Source: SAT2750 sp964476375 (GTDB lineage: Bacteria; Planctomycetota; Planctomycetia; Pirellulales; Pirellulaceae). Taken from it: a stretch of 50,449 nt of DNA. Positions 42,677 to 50,449 of this stretch are shown here, one piece after another (position 1 is the first letter of the stretch; every line of letters begins with the position of its first letter). The stretch is taken from positions 1-50,449 of the forward strand of contig CAYYZW010000251.1 of the NCBI GenBank assembly GCA_964476375.1. The letters are read 5' to 3'. Position numbers and translations under genes: made by a program. Below the pieces are notes generated by a model. It had not been told where the DNA came from. It searched no databases and saw only the letters and a program-made list of their open reading frames with translations.

Positions 42677-43633
42677 TCACTCTTTCTTGGATTTAGCATA
42701 CGCGGCAAATCTCTCGGCAATACCCGCCTGCTTCTCATCCCCTTCGTGGAAGAGCACCCGGTATCGTAATTGCATCGTCTGGCCTTTTTCCATGCGGTGG
42801 GAGCCGTCCACGTCGTTACTCCCCTTGAAATGGTGAAGGCCAAACGGATTGGCAGTGAAAAGCCCATAAGTCCTCACATGCCAGTACGTTGGGTAACGAA
42901 AACTGCTGGGGTGATTCATGATCGCAATGCCCACCTGTTTACCCTGGAGCGGTCCGTGGTAGTCGACCCAGGGGGACTGTTTACCCCAGGCTTTCACATC
43001 CGTATCTCCATGGCTGTTAATGATTCGGCCTCCCTTTTCGGCCGTCACTTTCATGGATCCTGCAATCCGTACTCCAAACGCACCCTCCTTGGTATCACCA
43101 CACGTCAGGGGACCTTCACTGGCCGTCACCGTGGCATCAAAGTCAATCCAGTAGACCGTGCCGTCTCCTCCGAATGTCAGTCGCCTCAGATCTTCACAGA
43201 CCTTGGTTTTGTCAGGGCCAAGCCAGTCATTACGGCTAACAATCACCGCATTGGGCCCGCTCATCACCTTGGTGAACTTGCGGTGCTCAATGTCACCATG
43301 CCCGTCTCCCTCACTCCAGAAATCAATACCGTTGACATTGCCATGGGTGAACCAGAATGATCGATGGTGATGGTGATCCGCCCTTTCGTCCGCACCGGCA
43401 TCACGCATGGGGAATGCCCTGGTAATCTCATTTCCATGGGGGCCAATAACAGGCCAGAGGATCGGTTTTGCACCTGATTTCAAAAGGTACCGGGTAAATA
43501 ACTTCCCATCTCGGTGGACTTCCAGGCCCCCATCCACCTTCTTTATGTCGAACTGGTCCGCTGTCAGGGAACTTGTCAGCAGCAGGGAGCAGGTTGCCGT
43601 CAGGTGAGCCATCAGGTGAGTAAGTCGACGCAT
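42677..43633 (-). CDS. secreted DUF6807 (PmoA-like) protein
   Basis: 318 residues with a Sec signal (LMAHLTATCSLLLTSSLTA). DERADHHHHRSFWFTHGNVNG is the conserved histidine run of this planctomycete-rich family, followed by GDGHGDIEHRKF, EGAFGVRIAGSM and NHPSSFRYPTYWHVRTYGLFTANPFG. Databases often call it PmoA-like, but it is not a methane monooxygenase subunit and its function is unknown. The start at 43633 follows GGAAGGA at a long distance of 12 bases. Confidence 0.85.
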   Translation of the reverse strand: MRRLTHLMAHLTATCSLLLTSSLTADQFDIKKVDGGLEVHRDGKLFTRYLLKSGAKPILWPVIGPHGNEITRAFPMRDAGADERADHHHHRSFWFTHGNVNGIDFWSEGDGHGDIEHRKFTKVMSGPNAVIVSRNDWLGPDKTKVCEDLRRLTFGGDGTVYWIDFDATVTASEGPLTCGDTKEGAFGVRIAGSMKVTAEKGGRIINSHGDTDVKAWGKQSPWVDYHGPLQGKQVGIAIMNHPSSFRYPTYWHVRTYGLFTANPFGLHHFKGSNDVDGSHRMEKGQTMQLRYRVLFHEGDEKQAGIAERFAAYAKSKKE

Positions 43634-44019
43634 TGTATAAATTATCCTTCCACCATGGATTGAGCTTGGGTTTCTGGACAACGAATCTATCATTTAATCC
43701 CATGCAAACAAGCGTTCATTTCCATCGACTTGAATGGAACAACCTTGCGGAAATGAGATGAAATGGGCCACCAGCAGCCAGAAAAAAGATTTTTCTTCAT
43801 GCCCATCTCTATTTTCTGGCAGCTTTCCTGACTGCCAAAACCCGTGTTGCCGGTTTGACCCGATCTCTTCAACAGCAACAGAAATAATCTTCGCATCTTT
43901 CCGATACTTACTCTTGTCGCCATCTCACCTATCTTCTCTGACCCGGATGGCAACAGCAGATTATCTAGTGTGCCTGACCATTATTTATTCCCCGCGATAC
44001 CGAAGGAGTCGATCGACCT
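43634..44019. other. 386 bp divergent region between DUF6807 gene and small protein
   Basis: Promoter region for two divergent genes. I saw a short GAAAAA/TTTTTC hairpin near 43782 and no clear -35/-10 pair. No coding frame with a recognisable product lies here; the frames that cover it have compositions unlike protein. Confidence 0.45.
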
Positions 44020-44328
44020 ATGCAAGCAATATCCCCTCGTATTGATGACATTTGTGCGTTACGGGAGTTTGTTCATGAGGTTCTTTGTAATTACAACCAG
44101 CTGGAAATTGGTGCCTTCCAGATGACAGAAACGGTACTCACTCGAAACGGTAAACCATGCGGCATGTTCTTCTGTCTTCACGGCCCGCGCAGCGTCAAGC
44201 TGACAGCGGTTTGGGAAACCGACGGAAATTCAATCTTCTTCTACGGGTCCACCGGTGAAAGGCAACACAAGGCCCAGGTTCCTCATACCAACCGGAATCT
44301 CCTCGCTCTGAACAGAGCCACTGCCTGA
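44020..44328 (+). CDS. small protein upstream of csrA, unknown function
   Basis: 102 residues, no transmembrane helix or signal. LREFVHEVLCNYNQLEIGAF and FCLHGPRSVKLTAVWETDGNSIFFYGSTGER look like a compact alpha-beta domain. AAGGAG lies 12 bases before the ATG, which is a long gap. The codon use and density of conserved-looking blocks make it likely to be real. I believe this family occurs next to csrA in other planctomycetes, but cannot check. Its stop is 88 bp from csrA, which has its own promoter. Confidence 0.68.
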   Translation: MQAISPRIDDICALREFVHEVLCNYNQLEIGAFQMTETVLTRNGKPCGMFFCLHGPRSVKLTAVWETDGNSIFFYGSTGERQHKAQVPHTNRNLLALNRATA

Positions 44329-44340
44329 CGGACCAGGCAC

Positions 44341-44369
44341 TTGACAATCCATGGGATAGTGTACATATT
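44341..44369 (+). promoter_or_regulatory. csrA: csrA promoter
   Basis: TTGACA (44341-44346) is a perfect -35. After 17 bases comes CATATT (44364-44369, four of six). The start would be near 44376, giving a 40-base leader that ends in GGGGAGA, which is both ribosome site and a GGA-containing element. Confidence 0.6.
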
Positions 44370-44416
44370 TACACTCATATTCATCTGAACAGTAGCTATT
44401 GTGGGGAGATGTCGAC

Positions 44417-44593
44417 ATGTTGGTGCTTTCACGAAAAGAACGTCAGCGAATTCGCCTGGGAGACAACATCACCGTGACGATCGTCCGCCTATCCGGCGAC
44501 CAGGTACGGCTTGGAATCGATGCCCCCAGGGACGTTCGTGTCCTCCGGGAAGAGCTCGAACCACACGATGAACGAAAGGATCAAAAAAGCTAA
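44417..44593 (+). CDS. csrA: carbon storage regulator CsrA
   Basis: 58 residues. MLVLSRKERQRIRLGDNITV, IVRLSGDQVRLGIDAPRDV and VLREEL are the whole CsrA fold, including the two RNA-contact strands (LSRK near the start and RDVRVLREEL at the end). CsrA dimers bind GGA hairpins in mRNA leaders and repress or stabilise them. ATG 44417 follows GGGGAGA by eight bases. The overlap of a GGA with the ribosome site suggests self-repression, as known for E. coli csrA. It is shorter at the C terminus than most. Confidence 0.93.
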   Translation: MLVLSRKERQRIRLGDNITVTIVRLSGDQVRLGIDAPRDVRVLREELEPHDERKDQKS

Positions 44594-44645
44594 GTCGCTA
44601 GCACGCGAGACCCCTATCAGCGTCTATCGCTTGCAGTGGAGACAA

Positions 44646-44680
44646 AATGCCGTGACCGGCAGCATACGGGTCACGGCATT
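44646..44680 (+). terminator. 12-bp hairpin after csrA
   Basis: AATGCCGTGACC (44646-44657) pairs perfectly with GGTCACGGCATT (44669-44680) around 11 bases. No T run follows, so a simple intrinsic terminator is not certain. It lies 52 bp after the csrA stop. Confidence 0.5.
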
Positions 44681-44767
44681 GGCCGTTAGGAAAGGACTCG
44701 GTATGTGTCGGGAAAATCCGCGAAAAATACCCCTTCTGAGGGGCACCAAAATCGAGTGTGATTTTTC

Positions 44768-44788
44768 TTCACCAGCCCTCCTGGTGAA
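44768..44788. promoter_or_regulatory. small perfect hairpin with GAGGG loop on the minus strand
   Basis: TTCACCAG (44768-44775) and CTGGTGAA (44781-44788) pair around CCCTC. On the minus strand the loop reads GAGGG next to AG. A T run lies 5' of it on the plus strand. Role unknown. Confidence 0.35.
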
Positions 44789-44857
44789 ATCCGATTGAAA
44801 AAATATAGCGGCAATTTAATTACACGTATTTCCGCTTAAAAACACCAAATTGTTTAG

Positions 44858-44886
44858 TTGACATTGGCGGATAACTAACATAAGTT
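44858..44886 (+). promoter_or_regulatory. candidate promoter for the DUF1501 gene
   Basis: TTGACA (44858-44863) is perfect. The -10 is uncertain: TAAGTT at 44881 with a 17 bp spacer, or CATAAG at 44879 with 15. Transcription near 44893 would put the hairpin 44899-44931 at the very 5' end of the message. Confidence 0.45.
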
Positions 44887-44898
44887 TGGAGCTAACAA

Positions 44899-44931
44899 AA
44901 GTATCAGAAGAGCTTTGCTTTTTTGATGCTT
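44899..44931 (+). promoter_or_regulatory. 15-bp leader hairpin before the DUF1501 gene
   Basis: AAGTATCAGAAGAGC (44899-44913) pairs along its whole length, with three G-U pairs, with GCTTTTTTGATGCTT (44917-44931) across TTT. It would begin a few bases after the predicted start and could stabilise the mRNA. The 6-T run makes a weak attenuator possible. Confidence 0.5.
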
Positions 44932-45086
44932 CCCCACCTTTTAGCTTACCCGCCAACCGACCACATTGTTGCCGTAGTCAAACCACAATCTGGACGCTGG
45001 TTTGAAAAGGAAACAGACACAGAAGTAACGGGGCCTTCGACGAGGGCCTGCAACGACCAAAAGCAATGCAACCTGGAGAGAAACTT

Positions 45087-46394
45087 ATGAAGTGCAAGGG
45101 TAATAACATTGGCCGTCGTGGATTCATGCACGTTGGTGTCCTTGGAGGACTGGGGCTCACGCTGGGTGATTACCTGCGAATGAAAGAAGCGCGGGCAGAC
45201 ATCAAGGATTACGAGAGTGTTGAAGGGCCGGCCAAGTCGGTGATCTTCATTTTCTTCCCCGGTGGCATGGCTCATCAGGAATCATTTGATCCCAAGCCGT
45301 ACGCACCGCTGGAATACCGTGGTCCGATGAATTCCCAGGCCACGAACCTGACCGGTTACCGGATTGGCGAGACCCTCCCCAAGACCGCCCAGGTGTGTGA
45401 CAAGATTGCCATCTGCAATTCCATGACCCACGGTGAGGCGGCCCATGAGCGTGGCACTCACAACATGTTCACCGGCTATCGTCCCAGCCCAGCACTGCAG
45501 TTCCCCAGCATGGGAACGGTTGTCAGTCACGAGTTCGGCTCCCGGGAAAACCTTCCTCCGTACGTCTGTATTCCCAGCCAGCCCAACACATTTGCAGGCA
45601 CTGGCTACCTGAGTTCCTCGTATGCCCCGTTTAGCCTCGGATCGGATCCAGCCAGCGGCAGTTTCACGGTCCGTGACCTGAAGCTTCCGGGTGGGGTGGA
45701 CGATTCTCGATTCGTCAAGCGTCGACGAATCCTGGACGCTGTCAACGATCACTTTGCGGCCAAGGAAAAGGCAGACTCGCTTGACGCGGTCGATGCTTTT
45801 TACTCCCGCGCCTACAACATGATCAGTTCCCAGAAGGCACGTGAGGCATTTGATATCACCAAGGAAACGGATGCCACACGTGACCAGTACGGCCGGAACA
45901 CTGCCGGTGCCCGTCTGCTGATGGCTCGACGACTGGTCGAATCGGGTGTCCGCTTTGTCACACTCACCTATGGTGGTTGGGATATGCACGGCAATATTGC
46001 CGGTGGCTTCCGTGGATCGATGCCCGCTTTTGACCAGGGTTTTGCTGCTCTCATTAACGACCTGGAAAGCCGTGGCATGCTCGATTCGACGCTGGTCTGT
46101 ACCGCGTCAGAATTTGGTCGTACACCCAAGATCAACGGCAATGCTGGCCGAGATCACTGGCCCAAGGTCTTCAGTGTCCTGATGGCAGGCGGTGGCATCA
46201 AGCGAGGGATGGTTTATGGCCGCTCCAACCCAACAGCCAGTGAGCCAGAGGAAGATGCCCTGAATGTTGAGGACTGGGCGACCACGATTTACGACCGCCT
46301 GGGAATTACTGCCGACAAGGAGCTGATGGCTCCTGGCGATCGACCGATCGAAATTGTCAATGGTGGCAAGGTCCGCAAAGAATTGCTGGCCTAG
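45087..46394 (+). CDS. DUF1501 protein (exported, sulfatase-like fold)
   Basis: 435 residues. NIGRRGFMHVGVLGGLGLTL at residues 6-25 is a twin-arginine signal. FFPGGMAHQESFDPKP, SMTHGEAAHERGTHNMFTGY, YGGWDMHGN and VCTASEFGRTPKINGNAGRDHW are the usual DUF1501 landmarks; the family resembles alkaline-phosphatase/sulfatase-fold proteins. The family is abundant in planctomycetes, commonly beside DUF1549/DUF1553 cytochrome-like genes, as here. Its substrate is not known. ATG 45087 follows GGAGAG. A strong terminator ends the transcript at 46442-46479. Confidence 0.93.
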   Translation: MKCKGNNIGRRGFMHVGVLGGLGLTLGDYLRMKEARADIKDYESVEGPAKSVIFIFFPGGMAHQESFDPKPYAPLEYRGPMNSQATNLTGYRIGETLPKTAQVCDKIAICNSMTHGEAAHERGTHNMFTGYRPSPALQFPSMGTVVSHEFGSRENLPPYVCIPSQPNTFAGTGYLSSSYAPFSLGSDPASGSFTVRDLKLPGGVDDSRFVKRRRILDAVNDHFAAKEKADSLDAVDAFYSRAYNMISSQKAREAFDITKETDATRDQYGRNTAGARLLMARRLVESGVRFVTLTYGGWDMHGNIAGGFRGSMPAFDQGFAALINDLESRGMLDSTLVCTASEFGRTPKINGNAGRDHWPKVFSVLMAGGGIKRGMVYGRSNPTASEPEEDALNVEDWATTIYDRLGITADKELMAPGDRPIEIVNGGKVRKELLA

Positions 46395-46441
46395 TAGCCA
46401 TAAAACGAACAACACGACAACTTGTTTGTGGAACGCATTTT

Positions 46442-46479
46442 AACGGGCCACGTCTAATCGTGGACGTGGCCCGTTTTTT
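46442..46479 (+). terminator. strong intrinsic terminator after the DUF1501 gene
   Basis: ACGGGCCACGTC (46443-46454) pairs with GACGTGGCCCGT (46463-46474), then TTTTTT. This is a textbook rho-independent terminator, the clearest in the window. It isolates the DUF1501 gene from the PPC gene. Confidence 0.9.
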
Positions 46480-46524
46480 CATTCAACCGTGATAATGCTG
46501 AAAACGCTGTGGAGAAAACCAATC

Positions 46525-48990
46525 ATGCGTAAGCTTCAAACTGCCGTGCCTGTCATCCTTTCCCTGCTGGCACTGCTTGCCCTTGAGACACAAGCCTTTT
46601 CTGCATCACCCTCACTCGGTGGCATCTCCCCGCGAGGCATCCAGCGTGGAGTGGAGTCCAGTCTGACTTTTGGAGGCTCCCGTCTGGCCGATGCCCAGGA
46701 GATTCTCTTTTACAGCCCTGGCATCGAGGTGATCAAGCTGGAGCCAACCGACGGAAGTGTGGTCGCTACGGTCAAGGTGCTGGATAATTGCCGCCTGGGA
46801 GAGCATGTCGCCCAGGTCCGCACTGCGACGGGTGTCTCGGAGTACCGCACTTTTTACGTGGGACCCTATGGCCCAAGCGAGGAAAAGGAACCGAACAGTG
46901 ACTTTAATGAGCCCCAGCCGATCGAACTCAACACCACCGTTAACGGCGTCGTCCAGAGCGAGGACGTTGACTACTACTCGGTCCAGGCCAAGAAAGGGCA
47001 ACGGATTGCTGCCGAGGTAGAGGGGATGCGACTCGGAACGGCCCTGTTTGATCCTTACGTGGCAATTCTCAACAGCAAGCGATTCGAACTTTCATCCGCC
47101 GATGATTCCCCCCTGGTCAAGCAGGATGCGGTCGCCTCGGCCAAAGCGGCCGAGGACGGGACATACATAATCGAGGTTAGCGAGAGCGCGGACGGGGGGA
47201 ACGGGAGTTGCCGATACCGCCTGCACGTGGGTACCTTCCCGCGCCCGACCGGAGTCTATCCTGCCGGAGGCAAGCTGGGCGAAAGCGTCGAGGTGACATT
47301 CCTCGGGGATGCCGGGGGGCCGCTGAAAAGGACCTTCCAGCTTCCCAGTGAACCGCAGGAGAAATTCGGACTGGAGGCTGCCGACGGGGATGCCGTGGCC
47401 CCTTCCCAGAACACGTTCCGCCTGTTTGAACACGGAAATGCCTTCGAGGTAGAACCAAACAACGAGATCGCCGAGGCCACCCCCGTCGAGCTGCCACTTG
47501 CATTTAATGGCATTATCGAGAAACGGGGCGATATTGACTGCTTCAAGTTCAGCGCCAAGAAAGGTGCGTCCTACGAGGTGGAGTGCTATGCCCGTCGACT
47601 CCGGTCGGGGCTCGATGCCGTCATGAACATCTACTACGCCGACGGCCGCAGTATTACCGGTAACGATGACTCACGTGGTCCGGACAGTTATTTCCGTTTC
47701 AACGTCCCGGAGGACGGCGAATACGTCATCCGAGTCACCGATCACCTCGGTGCCGGAGCACCCGACTACGTCTACCGCATCGAGATGGTTCCTCCCAAGC
47801 AGTCGCTTTCCCTGAGTATTCCCCGGGTCGCCCGCTATTCCCAGTACCGCCAGTGGATCGTCGTCCCGCGTGGTAACAAGTTTGCCACCCTGCTGACCGC
47901 CAGTCGCGGTGGCTTTGGCGGGGACCTTGTCATCAACGATGACAACCTGCCCGAAGGCATCACGATTTTGAACAAGCAAATGCCGGCCAACATGAACACC
48001 ATGCCGCTTATTTTGGAGGCTGCAGCCGATGCTCCCATTAGTGGCAAGCTGGTTGATTTCACTGCCCGTCCGGCAGATGAAAACCTGAAAATCCGTGGTG
48101 GTTACAATAACGTGGGCGATTTTATCCGGGGCGCCCCTGGGCAGTCCGTCTACTGGACCGTCAACGTCAACCAGATCCCCGTCTGTGTGGTGGAGGAAGT
48201 TCCCTTCACACTTGAAATCGTCCAGCCGAAGGTACCGATCGTCCGCGATGGCACGATGAACCTGAGAGTCGTGGCCCACAAGAAAGAGGGCTGGGATGAA
48301 GCAATCAACGTCCAGCTCCCCTTCCGTCCGCCAGGGGTGGGTGCCGCCAGTTCGGTGAATATCCCCAAGGGTCAAAACGAGGTCGGATACCCGATCACGG
48401 CCAACGGGGGAGCAGGAATCCAGGCATGGACAATCTACGCGATCGGGTCTGCGAATGCAGGTGGAACAGTCTGGGTCTCCTCGCAACCGACGACGCTTGA
48501 AATTGCAGAACGCTACGTCGGCGTTGAACTGATCCGGGCAGCGACCGAGCAGGGCAAGGAGACGGAAATCGTCGCCAACTTCACTCACAACCGTGAATTC
48601 GCTGGAGCAGCCAAGGCCCAGTTACTGGGTCTCCCCGCTGGAGCAACCACTGTTGAGATGGACCTTACCAAGGAAACCAAGGAACTGATCTTTCCCATCC
48701 AGGTTACCAAGGAGACCCGGGACGGGACTCACAAGAACATTTTCATCCGCTTGCTGGTCACCGAGAACGAGGAACCTGTGATGCATAGTCGCCTTGGTTC
48801 CACCGAGTTGCGGGTCGACAAGCCGATCCCGCCAAAAAAGAACGAGCCTCCCAAGCCGATGCCTGTGGCGGCTGCCCCGAAACCGAAAGAACCGGAGCCG
48901 CCAATGAAAGTCCGTCTCACACGGCTTCAGCAGCTCCGGCTTGACGCCAAGAAGAAAGCAGAGGCGGAGGCCGGCGGTGGCGGAGAGTAG
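46525..48990 (+). CDS. secreted PPC-domain protein
   Basis: 821 residues. A Sec signal (about 1-26) is followed by Ig-like strands (GGISPRGIQRGVESSLTFGG) and at least two bacterial pre-peptidase C-terminal domains: EEKEPNSDFNEPQPIELNTT...DVDYYSVQAKKGQ and EVEPNNEIAEATPVELPL...DIDCFKFSAKKG, each with EPN-type beginnings and YSV/FKF-type strands. The C terminus is proline-lysine rich (KKNEPPKPMPVAAAPKPKEP) and basic. These planctomycete proteins are extracellular and of unknown function. It follows the DUF1501 terminator and precedes the DUF1549 gene. ATG 46525 follows GGAGAAAA. Confidence 0.9.
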   Translation: MRKLQTAVPVILSLLALLALETQAFSASPSLGGISPRGIQRGVESSLTFGGSRLADAQEILFYSPGIEVIKLEPTDGSVVATVKVLDNCRLGEHVAQVRTATGVSEYRTFYVGPYGPSEEKEPNSDFNEPQPIELNTTVNGVVQSEDVDYYSVQAKKGQRIAAEVEGMRLGTALFDPYVAILNSKRFELSSADDSPLVKQDAVASAKAAEDGTYIIEVSESADGGNGSCRYRLHVGTFPRPTGVYPAGGKLGESVEVTFLGDAGGPLKRTFQLPSEPQEKFGLEAADGDAVAPSQNTFRLFEHGNAFEVEPNNEIAEATPVELPLAFNGIIEKRGDIDCFKFSAKKGASYEVECYARRLRSGLDAVMNIYYADGRSITGNDDSRGPDSYFRFNVPEDGEYVIRVTDHLGAGAPDYVYRIEMVPPKQSLSLSIPRVARYSQYRQWIVVPRGNKFATLLTASRGGFGGDLVINDDNLPEGITILNKQMPANMNTMPLILEAAADAPISGKLVDFTARPADENLKIRGGYNNVGDFIRGAPGQSVYWTVNVNQIPVCVVEEVPFTLEIVQPKVPIVRDGTMNLRVVAHKKEGWDEAINVQLPFRPPGVGAASSVNIPKGQNEVGYPITANGGAGIQAWTIYAIGSANAGGTVWVSSQPTTLEIAERYVGVELIRAATEQGKETEIVANFTHNREFAGAAKAQLLGLPAGATTVEMDLTKETKELIFPIQVTKETRDGTHKNIFIRLLVTENEEPVMHSRLGSTELRVDKPIPPKKNEPPKPMPVAAAPKPKEPEPPMKVRLTRLQQLRLDAKKKAEAEAGGGGE

Positions 48991-49087
48991 TCGGCATTGG
49001 AAACGGGGCCCCCAGCTCGGGCCATGCAAACAAGAAACCAGAGTAATCCATCCAGAAAACTAACTATAGCCAACTCAGGAAAAAGAC

Positions 49088-50422
49088 ATGTTTCGTTGCC
49101 AGAACCTGATTCGCACATTCCTTTTCACTTCCATCATTGCCATCGGGATTCCCGCCTGGTCCCAGGAAGCCGCCCCGGCCAAGATCGAGGTCTATCCGAC
49201 CAGTGCCAAGCTGACGACCAGCCGGGACTGGCAATCATTGATTATCCAGGCCACCTACCCGGATGGAATAACGCGAGATGTGACATCGGCCGCCGAGTAC
49301 ACGCTGGCGGACGGCTCCTTTGCCCGGCTGGAAGGGAATGTCCTCCATCCCACCGCCGATGGAAAAACGGAAGTGGCGATTACCTACGGTGGACATGCTT
49401 TAACCGTTCCGGTCGAGGTTCAGCAAGCCGAGGTGGATCCTCCCATTAGTTTCCGCCTCGACGTAATGCCGGTGTTCATGAAGTCCGGTTGTAATACGGG
49501 AAGCTGCCATGGAGCTGCCCGCGGCAAGGACGGCTTCCGGCTAAGCCTTTTTGGCTTTGATCCAGAAGGGGATCACTATCGTCTTACCCGGGAATTACCT
49601 GACCGTCGGATTAACCTGGCAACTCCCGAATCCTGCCTGGTGATGGAAAAGGTGGTCGGTGTTGTGCCCCATAGTGGTGGCAAAAAATTTGATGTCGACT
49701 CGCCACGATATAACACGCTGATGCGTTGGCTGACGGCCGGCGCCCCGAATGATGCCGGGGATATTGGCAAGGTGGAGTCGGTCGATATCTACCCCCCGGG
49801 AGCGGTTCTTGATGGGGATGGAGCGACACAGCAAATTAACGTGCTGGCAACCTACACCGATGGATCGACTCGCGACATCACCTCGATGGCTGTCTTCATG
49901 TCCAGCAATGGGACCTCGGCAACGGTGGACGAGGCCGGGCTGGTAACGGCCCATGCGCGGGGCGAGGCTTTCCTGATGGCTCGTTACGAGACCCACACGG
50001 TGGGCACACGCTTCATCATCCTTCCCAAGGGCCTGAAGTACGAGGATCCGAAGACGCCCGAGTTCAATTTCGTCGATACCTTTATCCACAACAAGCTGCG
50101 AAAGCTGCGGATCACTCCGTCGGAGATCTGCACAGACGAGGAGTTCCTCCGCCGTGTCTACCTGGATATTGCCGGGGTCCTTCCCACCATGGAAGAGTAC
50201 AGCCGGTTCATGACCAGCACCGAAGAAAAGAAACGGGATTTGCTGGTGGATGAACTGCTTGGACGCAAGGAATTCGTGGAAATCTGGGTGATGAAATGGG
50301 CCGAACTCCTGCAGATCCGCACAACCCAGCAGGTCACCTACAAGTCCATGCTGCGATATTACAACTGGCTCCAGGACAAGATCGCCAACAACGTGTCAAT
50401 GGACGAGATGGTCCAGGAGTAG
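49088..50422 (+). pseudogene. DUF1549 protein, broken by an in-frame stop
   Basis: 444 residues to a TAG at 50420-50422. A signal peptide (to about 25) precedes Ig-like strands (KIEVYPTSAKLTTSRDWQSL, TRDVTSAAEYTL). MKSGCNTGSCHGAARGKDGF has the CX4CH motif of planctomycete cytochrome-like proteins, then a second Ig-like part (VLATYTDGSTRDITSMAVFM) and DUF1549 (FVDTFIHNKLRKLRITPS...FLRRVYLDIAGVLP...MKWAELLQIR). At the TAG the frame continues LGASGGTIA to the window end, the usual family sequence; the stop replaces the Leu expected after VQE. Either the gene is damaged or the base is wrong. The normal DUF1553 half is beyond the window. Confidence 0.72.
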
Positions 50423-50449
50423 CTCGGAGCCAGTGGTGGCACAATTGCC

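Larger units (their letters stand above)
44594..45086. other. 493 bp non-coding region between csrA and the DUF1501 gene
   Basis: No gene fits. It holds three hairpins (44646-44680, 44768-44788, 44899-44931), a candidate promoter (44858-44886) and the DUF1501 leader. With three strong hairpins after csrA, a small RNA here is possible. Confidence 0.55.

Noticed and set aside
1..50449. Prophage, insertion sequence or defence island
   Set aside because: No transposase, integrase, restriction or toxin-antitoxin gene and no terminal repeats were seen. The one tRNA has no adjacent integrase or att-like repeat.

Overview
The window looks like a chromosomal segment of a planctomycete, probably Pirellulales-like. 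The evidence is its gene families: DUF1501, DUF1549 with a CX4CH motif, a PPC-domain secreted protein, YTV-repeat wall protein, DUF1559 prepilin-like protein, DUF1080 and DUF6807 are all typical of Planctomycetota, and several secreted proteins carry twin-arginine or Sec signals. I see no phage, transposon or CRISPR array. Most of it is housekeeping DNA with lineage-specific genes between.

Layout. 1-4641 (minus): SufS-type cysteine desulfurase (cut by the window edge), an unusual RNase HII-like protein, and a large secreted multidomain protein (Ycf48-like propeller, degenerate PIG-L-like region, TPR-like helices, CBM9-like end). 4801-7090 (plus): secreted metallophosphatase and a phosphoglucosamine-mutase-type enzyme. 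7087-9745 (minus): M20 dipeptidase overlapping serS. 9991-14537 (plus): clpS-mtaB, a tandem SPOR-like secreted protein, rdgB and two small membrane proteins. 14581-20611 (minus): a complete oligopeptide ABC importer, oppABCDF. 20823-22568 (plus): ChrA transporter and a SpoU methyltransferase. 22565-25225 (minus): rex, tRNA-Gln(UUG), a His-rich membrane protein and its coupled TPR-like partner. 25667-27217: YTV-repeat wall protein. 27205-27918: CPBP protease. 28276-30951: ppdK. 30948-32994 (minus): second cysteine desulfurase overlapping a KaiC/RecA-like ATPase. 33355-40687: TonB-dependent receptor, DUF1559 protein, tadA, DUF1080 protein, then tonB-hemP diverging from exbB-exbD, an apparent iron/heme uptake neighbourhood. 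40719-44019: UDP-xylose synthase, a secreted unknown and a DUF6807 protein. 44020-44593: small conserved-looking protein and csrA. 45087-50449: DUF1501, PPC and DUF1549 proteins, the last with an in-frame stop near the window end.

The most promising leads are the TonB-HemP/ExbBD/receptor set, the His-rich membrane protein with its coupled partner, the ATPase coupled to a cysteine desulfurase, the two-class YTV repeat protein, the degenerate deacetylase inside the Ycf48-like protein, and the structured leaders around csrA and the DUF1501 gene. I did not find one clear new defence or mobile system. Several convergent gene pairs share their stop codons, leaving no room for ordinary terminators.
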